A stretch of 64,000 nucleotides of DNA from Winogradskyella luteola (GTDB lineage Bacteria > Bacteroidota > Bacteroidia > Flavobacteriales > Flavobacteriaceae). The notes beneath the pieces were generated by a model. It searched no databases. It was given only the letters and a program-made list of their open reading frames with translations, and was not told the origin of the DNA. The position numbers were made by a program, and so were the translations under genes. Positions 56,110 to 63,446 of the stretch are shown here, in pieces. The stretch is taken from the NCBI RefSeq assembly GCF_019203985.1, contig NZ_JAGSPD010000004.1, positions 62,001 to 126,000 of the forward strand, given 5' to 3'. Each line of letters begins with the position of its first letter. The stretch's first letter is position 1.

Positions 56110-56682
56110 TTATTTTTCAAAGTTTTTCTCAGCCACCTTTTCTAGCTCGGCATACCAATCTTTACCGAATTTTCTAATCAGTGCTTCCTTAACAAATTTG
56201 TACACGGGCACTTGTAATTCTTTCCCTAGTGAACAGGCATCATCACAGATCTCCCATTTCTCGTAGTTAACACCAGAAAATTCAGAATACTCTTTTACTC
56301 GTATTGGGTACAGATGGCAGGATACAGGTTTTTTCCAAGCTATTTCACCTTGGTTATAAGCTTCTTCAATAGCACATAAAGCGGTATTCTTTTCATCAAA
56401 AATAACATAGGCGCACTCAGCTCCATTAATGAGGGGTGTTTCTAAATCTCCAAAAGCTGTTTTTACATAAGTTCCTTGGGCTTCGATGACTTCAATACCC
56501 TCTTTTCTAAGAAAAGGTTTTACTTTAGGGTAGATGTCATCGAGAATTTTTACTTCTTCTTTATCTAAAGGCGCACCAGCATCGCCATCAATACAGCAAG
56601 CTCCTTTGCATGCGGATAAATTGCACACAAAATCTTTTTCGATAATATCTTCTGAAACGATTGTTTTTCCAAGCTGAAACAT
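56110..56682 (-). CDS. DUF3109 family cysteine-rich protein
   Basis: 190 aa. The eight-Cys pattern is present: FVCNLSACKGACCIDGDAG, AECAY, TALCAI, PVSCHLYP, WEICDDACSLG. Relatives are thought to bind iron or zinc. Single gene, convergent with the kinase and divergent from marC. Role unknown. Confidence 0.9.
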   Translation of the reverse strand: MFQLGKTIVSEDIIEKDFVCNLSACKGACCIDGDAGAPLDKEEVKILDDIYPKVKPFLRKEGIEVIEAQGTYVKTAFGDLETPLINGAECAYVIFDEKNTALCAIEEAYNQGEIAWKKPVSCHLYPIRVKEYSEFSGVNYEKWEICDDACSLGKELQVPVYKFVKEALIRKFGKDWYAELEKVAEKNFEK

Positions 56683-56772
56683 GCTGCAAAAATAGTTAAA
56701 CTTTACTGTAATTTAATATTGAAAATCAGTATTAAAATCGCACCTTTGCCGCGAAATTTAAAATTAGGTGTT

Positions 56773-57354
56773 ATGGAATTAAATTTTAAAGAAATATTCA
56801 CGGCATTTATGGTACTTTTTGCCGTGATAGATATTATTGGAAACATACCTATTATTATAGATTTGCGTAAAAAAGTCGGACATATTCAGAGCGAAAAAGC
56901 ATCGCTCATCGCTGGTGTGATTATGATTATATTTTTGTTCGTTGGTAAAAGCTTACTTAACCTCATTGGTATCGATGTAAATTCCTTTGCTGTTGCAGGT
57001 GCTTTTATCTTGTTTTTTATTGCATTAGAAATGATTTTAGGAATAACACTCTACAAACAAGAAGATAGTAATGCCATTACCGCTTCTGTGTTTCCTTTGG
57101 CTTTCCCGCTTATTGCTGGGCCAGGAAGTTTAACAACTTTATTATCATTACGTGCGGAATTTGCTACTGAAAATATTATTGTAGCCGTTATTTGTAATGT
57201 TGTCGTTATATATATTGTGCTAAAAACGTCTGCAAAGATTGAACGTATTCTCGGTCCGAACGGAATTAACATAATAAGAAAAGTTTTTGGTGTAATTTTG
57301 CTGGCAATAGCAGTAAAATTATTTGCTCATAACATTAAGGCGTTATTGGTATAA
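56773..57354 (+). CDS. MarC family NAAT-type membrane protein
   Basis: 193 aa with six membrane helices. Typical stretches: FKEIFTAFMVLFAVIDIIGN, SFAVAGAFILFFIALEMILG, AFPLIAGPGSLTTLLSL. The name NAAT refers to a proposed amino acid transport role that is not well established. ATG at 56773 is chosen over the longer frame (56719) because CACCTTTGC at about 56739-56747 looks like a -7 box. Confidence 0.9.
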   Translation: MELNFKEIFTAFMVLFAVIDIIGNIPIIIDLRKKVGHIQSEKASLIAGVIMIIFLFVGKSLLNLIGIDVNSFAVAGAFILFFIALEMILGITLYKQEDSNAITASVFPLAFPLIAGPGSLTTLLSLRAEFATENIIVAVICNVVVIYIVLKTSAKIERILGPNGINIIRKVFGVILLAIAVKLFAHNIKALLV

Positions 57355-57465
57355 AAGCAGATAATCTTTCTTGCAGATAGGTGTCATTTATCGGGCAATT
57401 TGGTGCTAATCAATATCGTTTAGTATTGAATTACGGTTATATTAAACTTTAAAATATAATAGAGC

Positions 57466-57669
57466 ATGAAGATATTCACATGGATTTTAACCATTCTTGC
57501 CGTTGGCTTAATTATTTTTAATGCGACAAAGTTAAATTTTGACGCACTTTTTGAAGGTGAAAGCTATACAGCAATTCTTACTATTGTAGCTGCGTTGTGT
57601 GCTGTTATTTTACTTCAGATTCTTAGGATATCCAAAAAAATAGAAGTTCTAAGTAAAAAACACAAATGA
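57466..57669 (+). CDS. 67-aa membrane protein coupled to an FAD protein
   Basis: Two hydrophobic helices (TWILTILAVGLIIFNATKL and YTAILTIVAALCAVILLQI) and a Lys-rich C-terminus. Its TGA overlaps the next start codon (ATGA, 57666-57669), so translation is coupled. It may anchor the oxidoreductase to the membrane. That role is inference. Confidence 0.8.
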   Translation: MKIFTWILTILAVGLIIFNATKLNFDALFEGESYTAILTIVAALCAVILLQILRISKKIEVLSKKHK

Positions 57670-58286
57670 ATTTTGATGCTTTAATCATAGGAGGTGGAGC
57701 TGCAGGTTTATCTTGTGCTTTGGTTTTGGGTTCTGCTAAGGACAAAGTCTATGCAAAAGATAAGCGTATTGGTATAGTAACACACCAAAAAACTTCGCAC
57801 CTTCAGAATGCACTGTTTAATAATGTTCTTGGTTTACGGCCAGGTACTTTGGGCAAGGATATTTTACAAGGTGGGAAACAGCAGCTCAAAGATTTATATC
57901 CTCATGTCAACCAAATTGATAGAGAAAAAGTTACGGCAATTTCAAAAGATATTGAAACGGATAAGTTGTTCTACATTAAGACAAACAAAAATTTATATAC
58001 ATCTAAAATAGTAGTGATTGCTGTAGGTTATACGAACTTAATTACGGTAAAAGGTTTAGAACATTATATTGAGCCGCATCCTAGGGCCAACCCTGAGAAA
58101 AATAGGATTTGGTTAAAAAACTCAAATCATTTAGTGGAAGAAAATCTCTATGTGGCCGGTACTTTAGCAGGTTGGCGAAGTCAGTTTTCCATAGCTTGCG
58201 GAAGCGGATCACATGTTGCTACAGACATCCTAACACTTTGGAATGATGGAAAACATACCAAGGTACACGATAAGATTACTGTTTAA
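57666..58286 (+). CDS. Short FAD-dependent oxidoreductase (thioredoxin-reductase-like)
   Basis: 206 aa. FAD-binding GGGAAGLSCALVLG at the N-terminus and the closing FAD motif NLYVAGTLAGWRSQFSIACG near the end. It is about 100 residues shorter than thioredoxin reductase: the middle NADPH domain and the CxxC redox pair are missing. Encoded with a tiny membrane protein. The electron partner is unknown. Overlaps the convergent S41 protease gene by 11 bp. Confidence 0.85.
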   Translation: MNFDALIIGGGAAGLSCALVLGSAKDKVYAKDKRIGIVTHQKTSHLQNALFNNVLGLRPGTLGKDILQGGKQQLKDLYPHVNQIDREKVTAISKDIETDKLFYIKTNKNLYTSKIVVIAVGYTNLITVKGLEHYIEPHPRANPEKNRIWLKNSNHLVEENLYVAGTLAGWRSQFSIACGSGSHVATDILTLWNDGKHTKVHDKITV

Positions 58287-59883
58287 AATTAGGATATTCA
58301 GTACTTAAAAAAATAATTTCTTGTACCATAATATCTTCCTTGTTCAGGATTTCTTCAAAGGCATTATCATCAAATAATTGACGTGCCAACGTTGCTTTAA
58401 TGAGTCGTCTAATCTCATCATTATAAGCCACAAAAGTGATGTTGGTTCCTTCCTTTTTATTGACATATTCTTGAAAACGTACAACAATATCATCATTGAC
58501 TTCAAAATTATTTATAAAATCGTACTTCGCTATATTTTCGTAAGCGCTTCGGTCTTTGTCTAATTCCTCAAAAACAAAATAGCCAAAATGGCCTCTTCGT
58601 CTTAAATAGTTAATGGTCTCATTATCAAACGAACGGTCGGTTGGGACAAATACATCAGGTATAATTCCGCCACCGCCATAGACAACTTTACCTTTTGGTG
58701 TGGTGAATTTTAAAGAATCGTCAACTTCAATACTTGTTTCGTCAGCCAATTCCCCAGTTCTTAAACGTTTGAAATAATCATTATAATAAGAGTGGTTGTC
58801 GCCATTGGTATATGGCCTTTGTATGGAACGACCTGTCGGTGTGTAATATCTTGAAACCGTTAAGCGGACTGCACTACCATCTCCCAAAGCCATTTCGCGT
58901 TGTACCAAACCTTTACCATAAGAGCGTCTTCCAACTATAATTCCTTTATCGTTGTCTTGAAGTGCACCTGCTATAACCTCACTTGCGGAAGCAGAGTTTT
59001 CATTGATTAAAATATAAATTTCACCGTCTTCAAAATCGCCTCTACCAGTTGCATAAGTGCGTTCTTCTTTTCCTTTTTTATCTCTTGTAAACAAAATTAG
59101 CTTATCATCTTCTAAAAACTCATCTGCAATTTGCTCTGCAATGCCCAAAAATCCACCAGGATTATCACGTAAATCTAAAGCTAACTTTGTTGCTCCTTGG
59201 TCTTGTAATTCATCTAATGCTGATTTGAATTCTTTAAAACTAGATTCAGCAAAGCGGTTCATTTTTATGTAGCCTAACTCATCTGTAAGCATATAAGATG
59301 ATAAAACACTTTTAATTGGGATGTTCTCTCTCCTTAAGTTAAATTCTAAAAGATTATCTTCCCCTTTTCTGTAAACAGTTAATTTTACCTTTGAGTTTTT
59401 ATTTCCCTTTAGTTTTTTGGATATAAAATCGCTGGTGACGTTTTTACCATAAATAACTTCGTCGTCCGCTAACAAAATTCGATCCCCACTCATTATACCT
59501 GCACGTTCACTGGGCCCACCTTCTGAGGGCTTAATAACAGCTATAGTGTCTTTGTAAGGGTAATAATTGATGCCAATACCCACAAAATCACCTTTCATGT
59601 TTTCGGTAATTCGTTGTAAATCTTCTTTAGGAATATAAGTAGAGTGTGGATCTAGGTTGTCTAAGATTCCGTTTACCGTAACGTCTACTATGCTATCTGT
59701 GTTGACTTCATCAACATATTCATAGTCAATGTAATCTATAAGACGATTGAGCTTATCTTTTTTGCTATTGGTTGTAAAGAGATTATCGGAGGTATCAGTG
59801 AAATTTAACTTTCCGCCAATGACAACTCCTACCGCAATGGCGATTCCGATGATAAGTGGTATGTATTTATTTTTTGTTGCCAT
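58276..59883 (-). CDS. S41 family C-terminal processing protease
   Basis: 535 aa. Membrane anchor near the start (YIPLIIGIAIAVGVVIGGKL), PDZ domain (GIGINYYPYKDTIAVIKPSE ... GDRILLADDEVIYGKNV), and the S41 core with nucleophile Ser in NENSASASEVIAGA and Lys in RRSYGKGLVQREM. Periplasmic tail-specific protease. An ATG 12 bp earlier (59895) is possible. It follows the deaminase gene by 26 bp on the same strand. Confidence 0.94.
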   Translation of the reverse strand: MATKNKYIPLIIGIAIAVGVVIGGKLNFTDTSDNLFTTNSKKDKLNRLIDYIDYEYVDEVNTDSIVDVTVNGILDNLDPHSTYIPKEDLQRITENMKGDFVGIGINYYPYKDTIAVIKPSEGGPSERAGIMSGDRILLADDEVIYGKNVTSDFISKKLKGNKNSKVKLTVYRKGEDNLLEFNLRRENIPIKSVLSSYMLTDELGYIKMNRFAESSFKEFKSALDELQDQGATKLALDLRDNPGGFLGIAEQIADEFLEDDKLILFTRDKKGKEERTYATGRGDFEDGEIYILINENSASASEVIAGALQDNDKGIIVGRRSYGKGLVQREMALGDGSAVRLTVSRYYTPTGRSIQRPYTNGDNHSYYNDYFKRLRTGELADETSIEVDDSLKFTTPKGKVVYGGGGIIPDVFVPTDRSFDNETINYLRRRGHFGYFVFEELDKDRSAYENIAKYDFINNFEVNDDIVVRFQEYVNKKEGTNITFVAYNDEIRRLIKATLARQLFDDNAFEEILNKEDIMVQEIIFLSTEYPNFKQ

Positions 59884-59909
59884 ACGATTTCCCATTAATA
59901 GTGGGAATA

Positions 59910-60338
59910 TTAATCTATATCTTCAATATGTTCTAATTCTATACCAGCTTTTGATAAAAATTGTAAGCCAGAATCATCCTTATATCCTTTGTGATAAACT
60001 ACTCTAATTATACCAGCTTGATGAATCAATTTACTACACTCCTTACAAGGTGATAATGTGATGTACAATGTAGCGCCCTTAATCGATTGGGTCGATGCAG
60101 CTACCTTTAAAATAGCGTTGGCCTCTGCATGCAGTACGTACCATTTGGTATAGCCTTCATCATCTTCGCAATAGTTTTCAAAACCTGTTGGCGTACCATT
60201 ATAGCCATCAGAAATTATCATCCGATCTTTAACAATAAGCGCACCAACTTGCTTGCGCTTACAATGCGATAGTTTTCCCCATTCTCGGGCAATACGTAAA
60301 TAAGCTTTGTCGTAACGTAACTGTTTTTTCTTTGGCAT
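59910..60338 (-). CDS. dCMP deaminase family protein
   Basis: 142 aa zinc deaminase. The catalytic HAEANAIL and the zinc cysteines in SPCKECSKLIHQAG are present, with KQVGALIVKDRMIISDGYNG upstream. It likely converts dCMP to dUMP for dTMP synthesis; ComE-type competence proteins share the fold. Probably one transcript with the S41 protease. Confidence 0.92.
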   Translation of the reverse strand: MPKKKQLRYDKAYLRIAREWGKLSHCKRKQVGALIVKDRMIISDGYNGTPTGFENYCEDDEGYTKWYVLHAEANAILKVAASTQSIKGATLYITLSPCKECSKLIHQAGIIRVVYHKGYKDDSGLQFLSKAGIELEHIEDID

Positions 60339-60429
60339 TAACTATACATACAATGTAGGTAACGAATATAAAAGGATAGAATTGTATAAACAATTTAGAA
60401 GCCGTTAAAGTTTTACCAAACTTTTAAAA

Positions 60430-61020
60430 TCAATTCAGCAATTCACTTTCAATTATCATAGGGATAACGAGTCCAATTACTACAGATGACAGTACCATTA
60501 CCCAATCGCGACGTGAAAACCTAAAGATAGTTTGACATAAAAACCCTAAAAATAAAACTACAAAAACAATAATAATTTGTGCAATTTCAATGCCTAAAGC
60601 AAACTCAATAAGAAGCTCTACTTTATTTTCGGATTGACCTGCAAACATTTTAAATTCTCTAGCAAAACCTAGTCCATGTACCAACCCAAAGAATAAAGTC
60701 GTAAAAAACAAGAGTCCAACTTTAGTGTTTTTATCTTTTTTACCTGCAGTAAATACGTTGTAGATTGCCGTAATTAATATAGTTAAGGGAATTAAAAATT
60801 CAACGAGTTTTCCATTAACACTGACAACTCCATAAGCTGCCAATACCAATGACAAGGTATGACCTAAGGTAAACATGGAAACTAAAAGTAATACGCGTTT
60901 CCAATCTCTAAATATATAAGGAACGGCTAATACCATTAAAAAGAGAACATGGTCATAACCGTTAGGGTCTAATACATGGTTGATACCATATTGTACATTA
61001 AACCAAAAGTTATCTAACAT
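60430..61020 (-). CDS. HupE/UreJ-like membrane protein
   Basis: 196 aa with about six helices. The N-terminal motif GINHVLDPNGYDHVLFLMVL carries the His/Asp pattern of HupE-type proteins, and FTLGHTLSLVLAAYG follows. Many relatives are linked to nickel or cobalt, but no metalloenzyme is nearby, so the role is uncertain. Confidence 0.85.
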   Translation of the reverse strand: MLDNFWFNVQYGINHVLDPNGYDHVLFLMVLAVPYIFRDWKRVLLLVSMFTLGHTLSLVLAAYGVVSVNGKLVEFLIPLTILITAIYNVFTAGKKDKNTKVGLLFFTTLFFGLVHGLGFAREFKMFAGQSENKVELLIEFALGIEIAQIIIVFVVLFLGFLCQTIFRFSRRDWVMVLSSVVIGLVIPMIIESELLN

Positions 61021-61226
61021 AATTTAATTCATTTGGGATGAATCAAAGTTACGATTAAAATTCATAAAAATGCTTTAAGATTAATGTGATGTTTTTATGG
61101 TTTGTCAAAGTGCTATTACAAAACCTTTAGTAAATTAAATACAATAGTGATGGATGTTTAATCTAAGCTATCATCAAAAACTAATCCAATGGATCTTTAA
61201 ACATAAGTAGGTATACATAATAAAGT

Positions 61227-61257
61227 AAAAATGCATTAACCTAAATTAATGCATTTT
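61227..61257 (-). terminator. Terminator of the slipin gene
   Basis: A 12-bp stem AAAATGCATTAA (61228-61239) / TTAATGCATTTT (61246-61257), followed by T on the minus strand, next to the slipin stop codon. Confidence 0.85.
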
Positions 61258-61260
61258 CCA

Positions 61261-62361
61261 TTACTTATTCACAGAGAAAATATCCTTTAATTGTTCAATC
61301 ACGTTACCGTTTCCTGCAACTGTAATTTCTCCAATTTTATCAGCGATTTTCTCTACATATTCCATCTCTTTTAATTTAAACAACATGCTGTTGTCTTCCA
61401 TTAATTTTGCGGTATTTAACAAGCTTCGTGTAGATGCTGTTTCTTCACGTCTAGTTACCACATTAGCCTGTGCTTTTTTGTGAGCAATCAATACTTGGTT
61501 CATAATATCTTTCATATCACCTGGCAAGATTACATCTCTAATACCTGTATGCAATACGTTTACACCCAATTTGCTAGCCTGTGCTTTCACATCGTTTAAA
61601 ACTGCTTTAGCAATCGTTTCCTTTTGCTCTAACAATTCGTCTAATGTATAAGCCCCAACAAAGGCTCTCAATGCTAACTGTAAGATACTATACAATTGCT
61701 TTTCGTAATCTTTGTTATGCATTAAAGCAGTCTCAATGTTTGCAACTTTATATTGTGCATAAAAATTAATACGAACATTAGCCTTGTCTTTAGTTAACAA
61801 TTCCTGACCAGCAATTTCTAATTGCAATTGACGCATATCAGCTTTTGCGATTTTAATAGTTTGGTCATTTTTCCAGAAATGGTAGGTGCCATGTTCTAAA
61901 GTTTTTACAAACTTATCGTTAACAATCATAATTGCTTTTTCGAAAGCTGCAACCTCAAATACTCTAATGTATTGGCGTAATTCTGGCTTATTGTAAATTG
62001 CTTTTTCAATGGCCTCTGTAATCTCGATTTTACTCAAATCTGTAGTTACAAATTTATAATCGATCAAGCTATTCCAATACGTATAACGACCAGCAGTTAA
62101 TACCTGCTTAAAATTGCCATTTTCGTATACCAAAACAATCTCATTATCCTTAACCTCAATAACGGTTAATAGCTCTGCCAATGCCTGATCTTTAAGTAAG
62201 ATCTCTAAGGCTCTTGGCGTATTGAATGGTTGAGACAGGCTGTATTTTACAACTTTGGCTCTAAAGCCTATCCAATGCTTACCTTCAGTAATAACACGTG
62301 TGTAATTACCATTTTTAAACACTAAACCGACCATACCAGCATGAATTCTTACTCTTTGCAT
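61261..62361 (-). CDS. Slipin-like SPFH domain protein
   Basis: 366 aa. A duplicated N-terminal ligand-like stretch (GLVFKNGNYTRVITEGKHWI; IVLVYENGNFKQVLTAGRYT; MIVNDKFVKTLEHGTYHFW) leads into an SPFH domain (VRINFYAQYKVANIETALMH ... GVNVLHTGIRDVILPGDMK) and a short C-terminal coiled coil. There is no membrane helix, so it is probably a peripheral scaffold or chaperone-like protein. Stands alone. Confidence 0.88.
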   Translation of the reverse strand: MQRVRIHAGMVGLVFKNGNYTRVITEGKHWIGFRAKVVKYSLSQPFNTPRALEILLKDQALAELLTVIEVKDNEIVLVYENGNFKQVLTAGRYTYWNSLIDYKFVTTDLSKIEITEAIEKAIYNKPELRQYIRVFEVAAFEKAIMIVNDKFVKTLEHGTYHFWKNDQTIKIAKADMRQLQLEIAGQELLTKDKANVRINFYAQYKVANIETALMHNKDYEKQLYSILQLALRAFVGAYTLDELLEQKETIAKAVLNDVKAQASKLGVNVLHTGIRDVILPGDMKDIMNQVLIAHKKAQANVVTRREETASTRSLLNTAKLMEDNSMLFKLKEMEYVEKIADKIGEITVAGNGNVIEQLKDIFSVNK

Positions 62362-62580
62362 TATTTCTAAATTTTTGTTCTGATATTTCTATTTTTTCAG
62401 ATCAGAACGGTTAAACATTTATAATAGAATTCTCTCTATGAGAATGACTATTTTTTGGTAAAACAAAGCGAAAGAAAACCATCTTTCTAACTACGGAAAT
62501 ACAACTGATTTAAAGTGTTATTTAGTATTGTTTTTTAGATGATTAATCAACCCCTAGACATGAGTATCCTCAAACCTTTT

Positions 62581-62782
62581 GATTGAAAAATGAATCTTTA
62601 AAAGAATACCAAAAACTGCTTAAAATACATGTGTATCTCAAGGTGCTGTCTAGACTGCGCCAACAACAAGTTGCCTTTGCCAGTTTAAATTCACTTTGTT
62701 TTTTGCCGTTTAAAGTGTGACACACTTGGTGGTCTTTTTTACAAGTGACCTTCTTCTTGAAAAGATGGATTTTAAGTCCATT
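62581..62782 (-). ncRNA. Structured RNA segment following the permuted tRNA pair (possible 5' intron half)
   Basis: Directly after the last tRNA-like piece the minus strand forms a hairpin in which TTGAAAA (62787-62781, end of the tRNA piece) pairs with TTTTCAA (62763-62757), with an inner stem TGGA/TCCA. That is the geometry of a 5' splice-site helix. Further paired segments follow (ACTTG ... CAAGT about 62745-62724; CACTTT ... AAAGTG about 62716-62692). A 104-codon frame here is not protein-like. Proposed as one half of a permuted intron; type not established. Confidence 0.3.
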
Positions 62783-62867
62783 TTCAAACTGTAACTGAAA
62801 TACAGCGCGTCTGCCAGTTCCGCCACAAGACCATCTGATCTTGGTAGGATTCGAACCTACACTTGAA
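62783..62867 (-). tRNA. Circularly permuted tRNA-Leu-like unit
   Basis: The 3' half comes first: variable-arm strand TTCAAGT (62867-62861), T-arm GTAGG-TTCGAAT-CCTAC (62860-62844), acceptor CAAGATC (62843-62837), discriminator A. After 3 nt the 5' half follows: acceptor GGTCTTG (62832-62826), TG, D-arm GCGGAACTGGCAGACGC, then an anticodon-like arm CTGTA-TTTCAGT-TACAG (62805-62789). The acceptor strands pair 7 of 7 with one G-U. The variable arm TTGAA (62787-62783) pairs with TTCAA. By position the loop reads UCA, by analogy with Leu tRNAs CAG; identity is uncertain. Confidence 0.5.
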
Positions 62868-62953
62868 TCTATTGCTCTAACCAACTGAGCTACTTCCCCT
62901 TATTTGCGGTATAATTTGTGGGGAAGATGGGAGTCGAACCCATGACACATAGA
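62864..62953 (-). tRNA. Circularly permuted tRNA split in the anticodon loop
   Basis: The 3' half is first: anticodon strand TCTAT (62953-62949), variable GTGTC, T-arm ATGGG-TTCGACT-CCCAT (62943-62927), acceptor CTTCCCC (62926-62920), then ACAA. About 20 nt later the 5' half begins: acceptor GGGGAAG (62899-62893), TA, D-arm GCTCAGTTGGTTAGAGC, A, anticodon strand ATAGA (62872-62868), TTCA. Acceptor pairs 7/7, anticodon stem 5/5, T-stem 5/5, variable region a normal 5 nt. All tRNA parts are intact but in permuted order. The anticodon is lost at the break; the D-arm and ends suggest a Met/Ile-like tRNA. Confidence 0.55.
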
Positions 62954-63004
62954 ATGGTGATTATTATTTGGCAAATAATCAACGCCTTCAAGTCAAGTTG
63001 CATA

Positions 63005-63052
63005 TACTTATCTAATGCCAATTGGCAAGGATGTATACAATAGTGCTATACC
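63005..63052 (-). ncRNA. Conserved block B upstream of the permuted tRNA pair
   Basis: Minus-strand segment with GGTATAGCACTAT (63052-63040), hairpin GCC-AATT-GGC (63026-63017) and GATAAGTA (63012-63005). The same order occurs at 63626-63555. It ends 52 nt before the first tRNA piece, where a 3' intron half would be expected. Its repetition shows selection or common origin; function unproved. Confidence 0.35.
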
Positions 63053-63110
63053 GAAACACGTAACAAGACTTGCTTGATGCTATGAGGCTATTTTATAAAG
63101 GGTTTATATT

Positions 63111-63198
63111 GTCATTCAGAGCAAAGCGATGAATCTTATTTTTCTGAAATTCAGAAGTTTTAATAATTGTAAAGATTCTTCATTTCATTCAGAATGAC
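63111..63198. repeat. Palindromic GTCATTC repeat inside the tRNA-like array
   Basis: Ends GTCATTCAGA (63111-63120) and TCAGAATGAC (63189-63198) are inverted with 9 of 10 matches, and GATTCAT/GATTCTTCAT lie inside. A further pair, AGGCTATTT (63086-63094) and AAATAGCCT (63206-63214), flanks it. One half copy is at 49427. It has probably inserted into the array. Confidence 0.65.
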
Positions 63199-63233
63199 AC
63201 TCTTCAAATAGCCTTTCTTATTAATAAGAACGC

Positions 63234-63435
63234 TGTACCTCTTACCGGATTCGAACTGGTACTTCTGTTAAAACAGACAGATAGGCTCTAAATGCGCTTC
63301 CCTACTTTACATCCTGTGTTTTTCGGTGCTTCTGCAAAACCTAGTCATTGGCGGGTGAACCACCAACCACATCATCCTATCACTCCACGGCTCCGTAATC
63401 TTTTTCCGCAGCTCTTCCTTTTAAGCTAAAGAGGT
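63234..63435 (-). tRNA. Interrupted tRNA-like unit (normal order, about 130-nt insertion)
   Basis: The 5' part ACCTCTT-TA-GCTTAAAAGGAAGAGC (63435-63411) and the 3' part fit as one tRNA: anticodon stem TCTGT/ACAGA (63281-63277, 63268-63264) with an 8-nt loop CTGTTTTA, T-arm ACCAG-TTCGAAT-CCGGT (63260-63244, one mismatch), acceptor AAGAGGT (63243-63237), A, CA. The acceptor pairs 7 of 7. Between D-arm and anticodon arm lie about 130 nt (63410-63282) of unknown sequence. If the loop is read conventionally the anticodon is GUU (Asn-like). Intron-bearing or decayed. Confidence 0.4.
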
Positions 63436-63446
63436 AAATTAATATT

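Noticed and set aside
62570..62884. A 104-codon open frame on the minus strand
   Set aside because: It runs through tRNA T-arm, acceptor, D-arm and hairpin sequence; the protein has no recognisable domain and the DNA is explained by RNA structure.
62963..62979. Hairpin ATTAT-TTGCCAA-ATAAT read as a tRNA-Gly(GCC) anticodon arm
   Set aside because: It would leave a 19-nt variable region and no partner for ATAGA in the 5' half, whereas TCTAT at 62953-62949 pairs exactly with ATAGA and restores a normal 5-nt variable region.
63350..63393. GAGCC ... GGTTC stretch as a group II intron domain V
   Set aside because: The outer five pairs fit but the inner helix, tetraloop and bulge of domain V cannot be formed.
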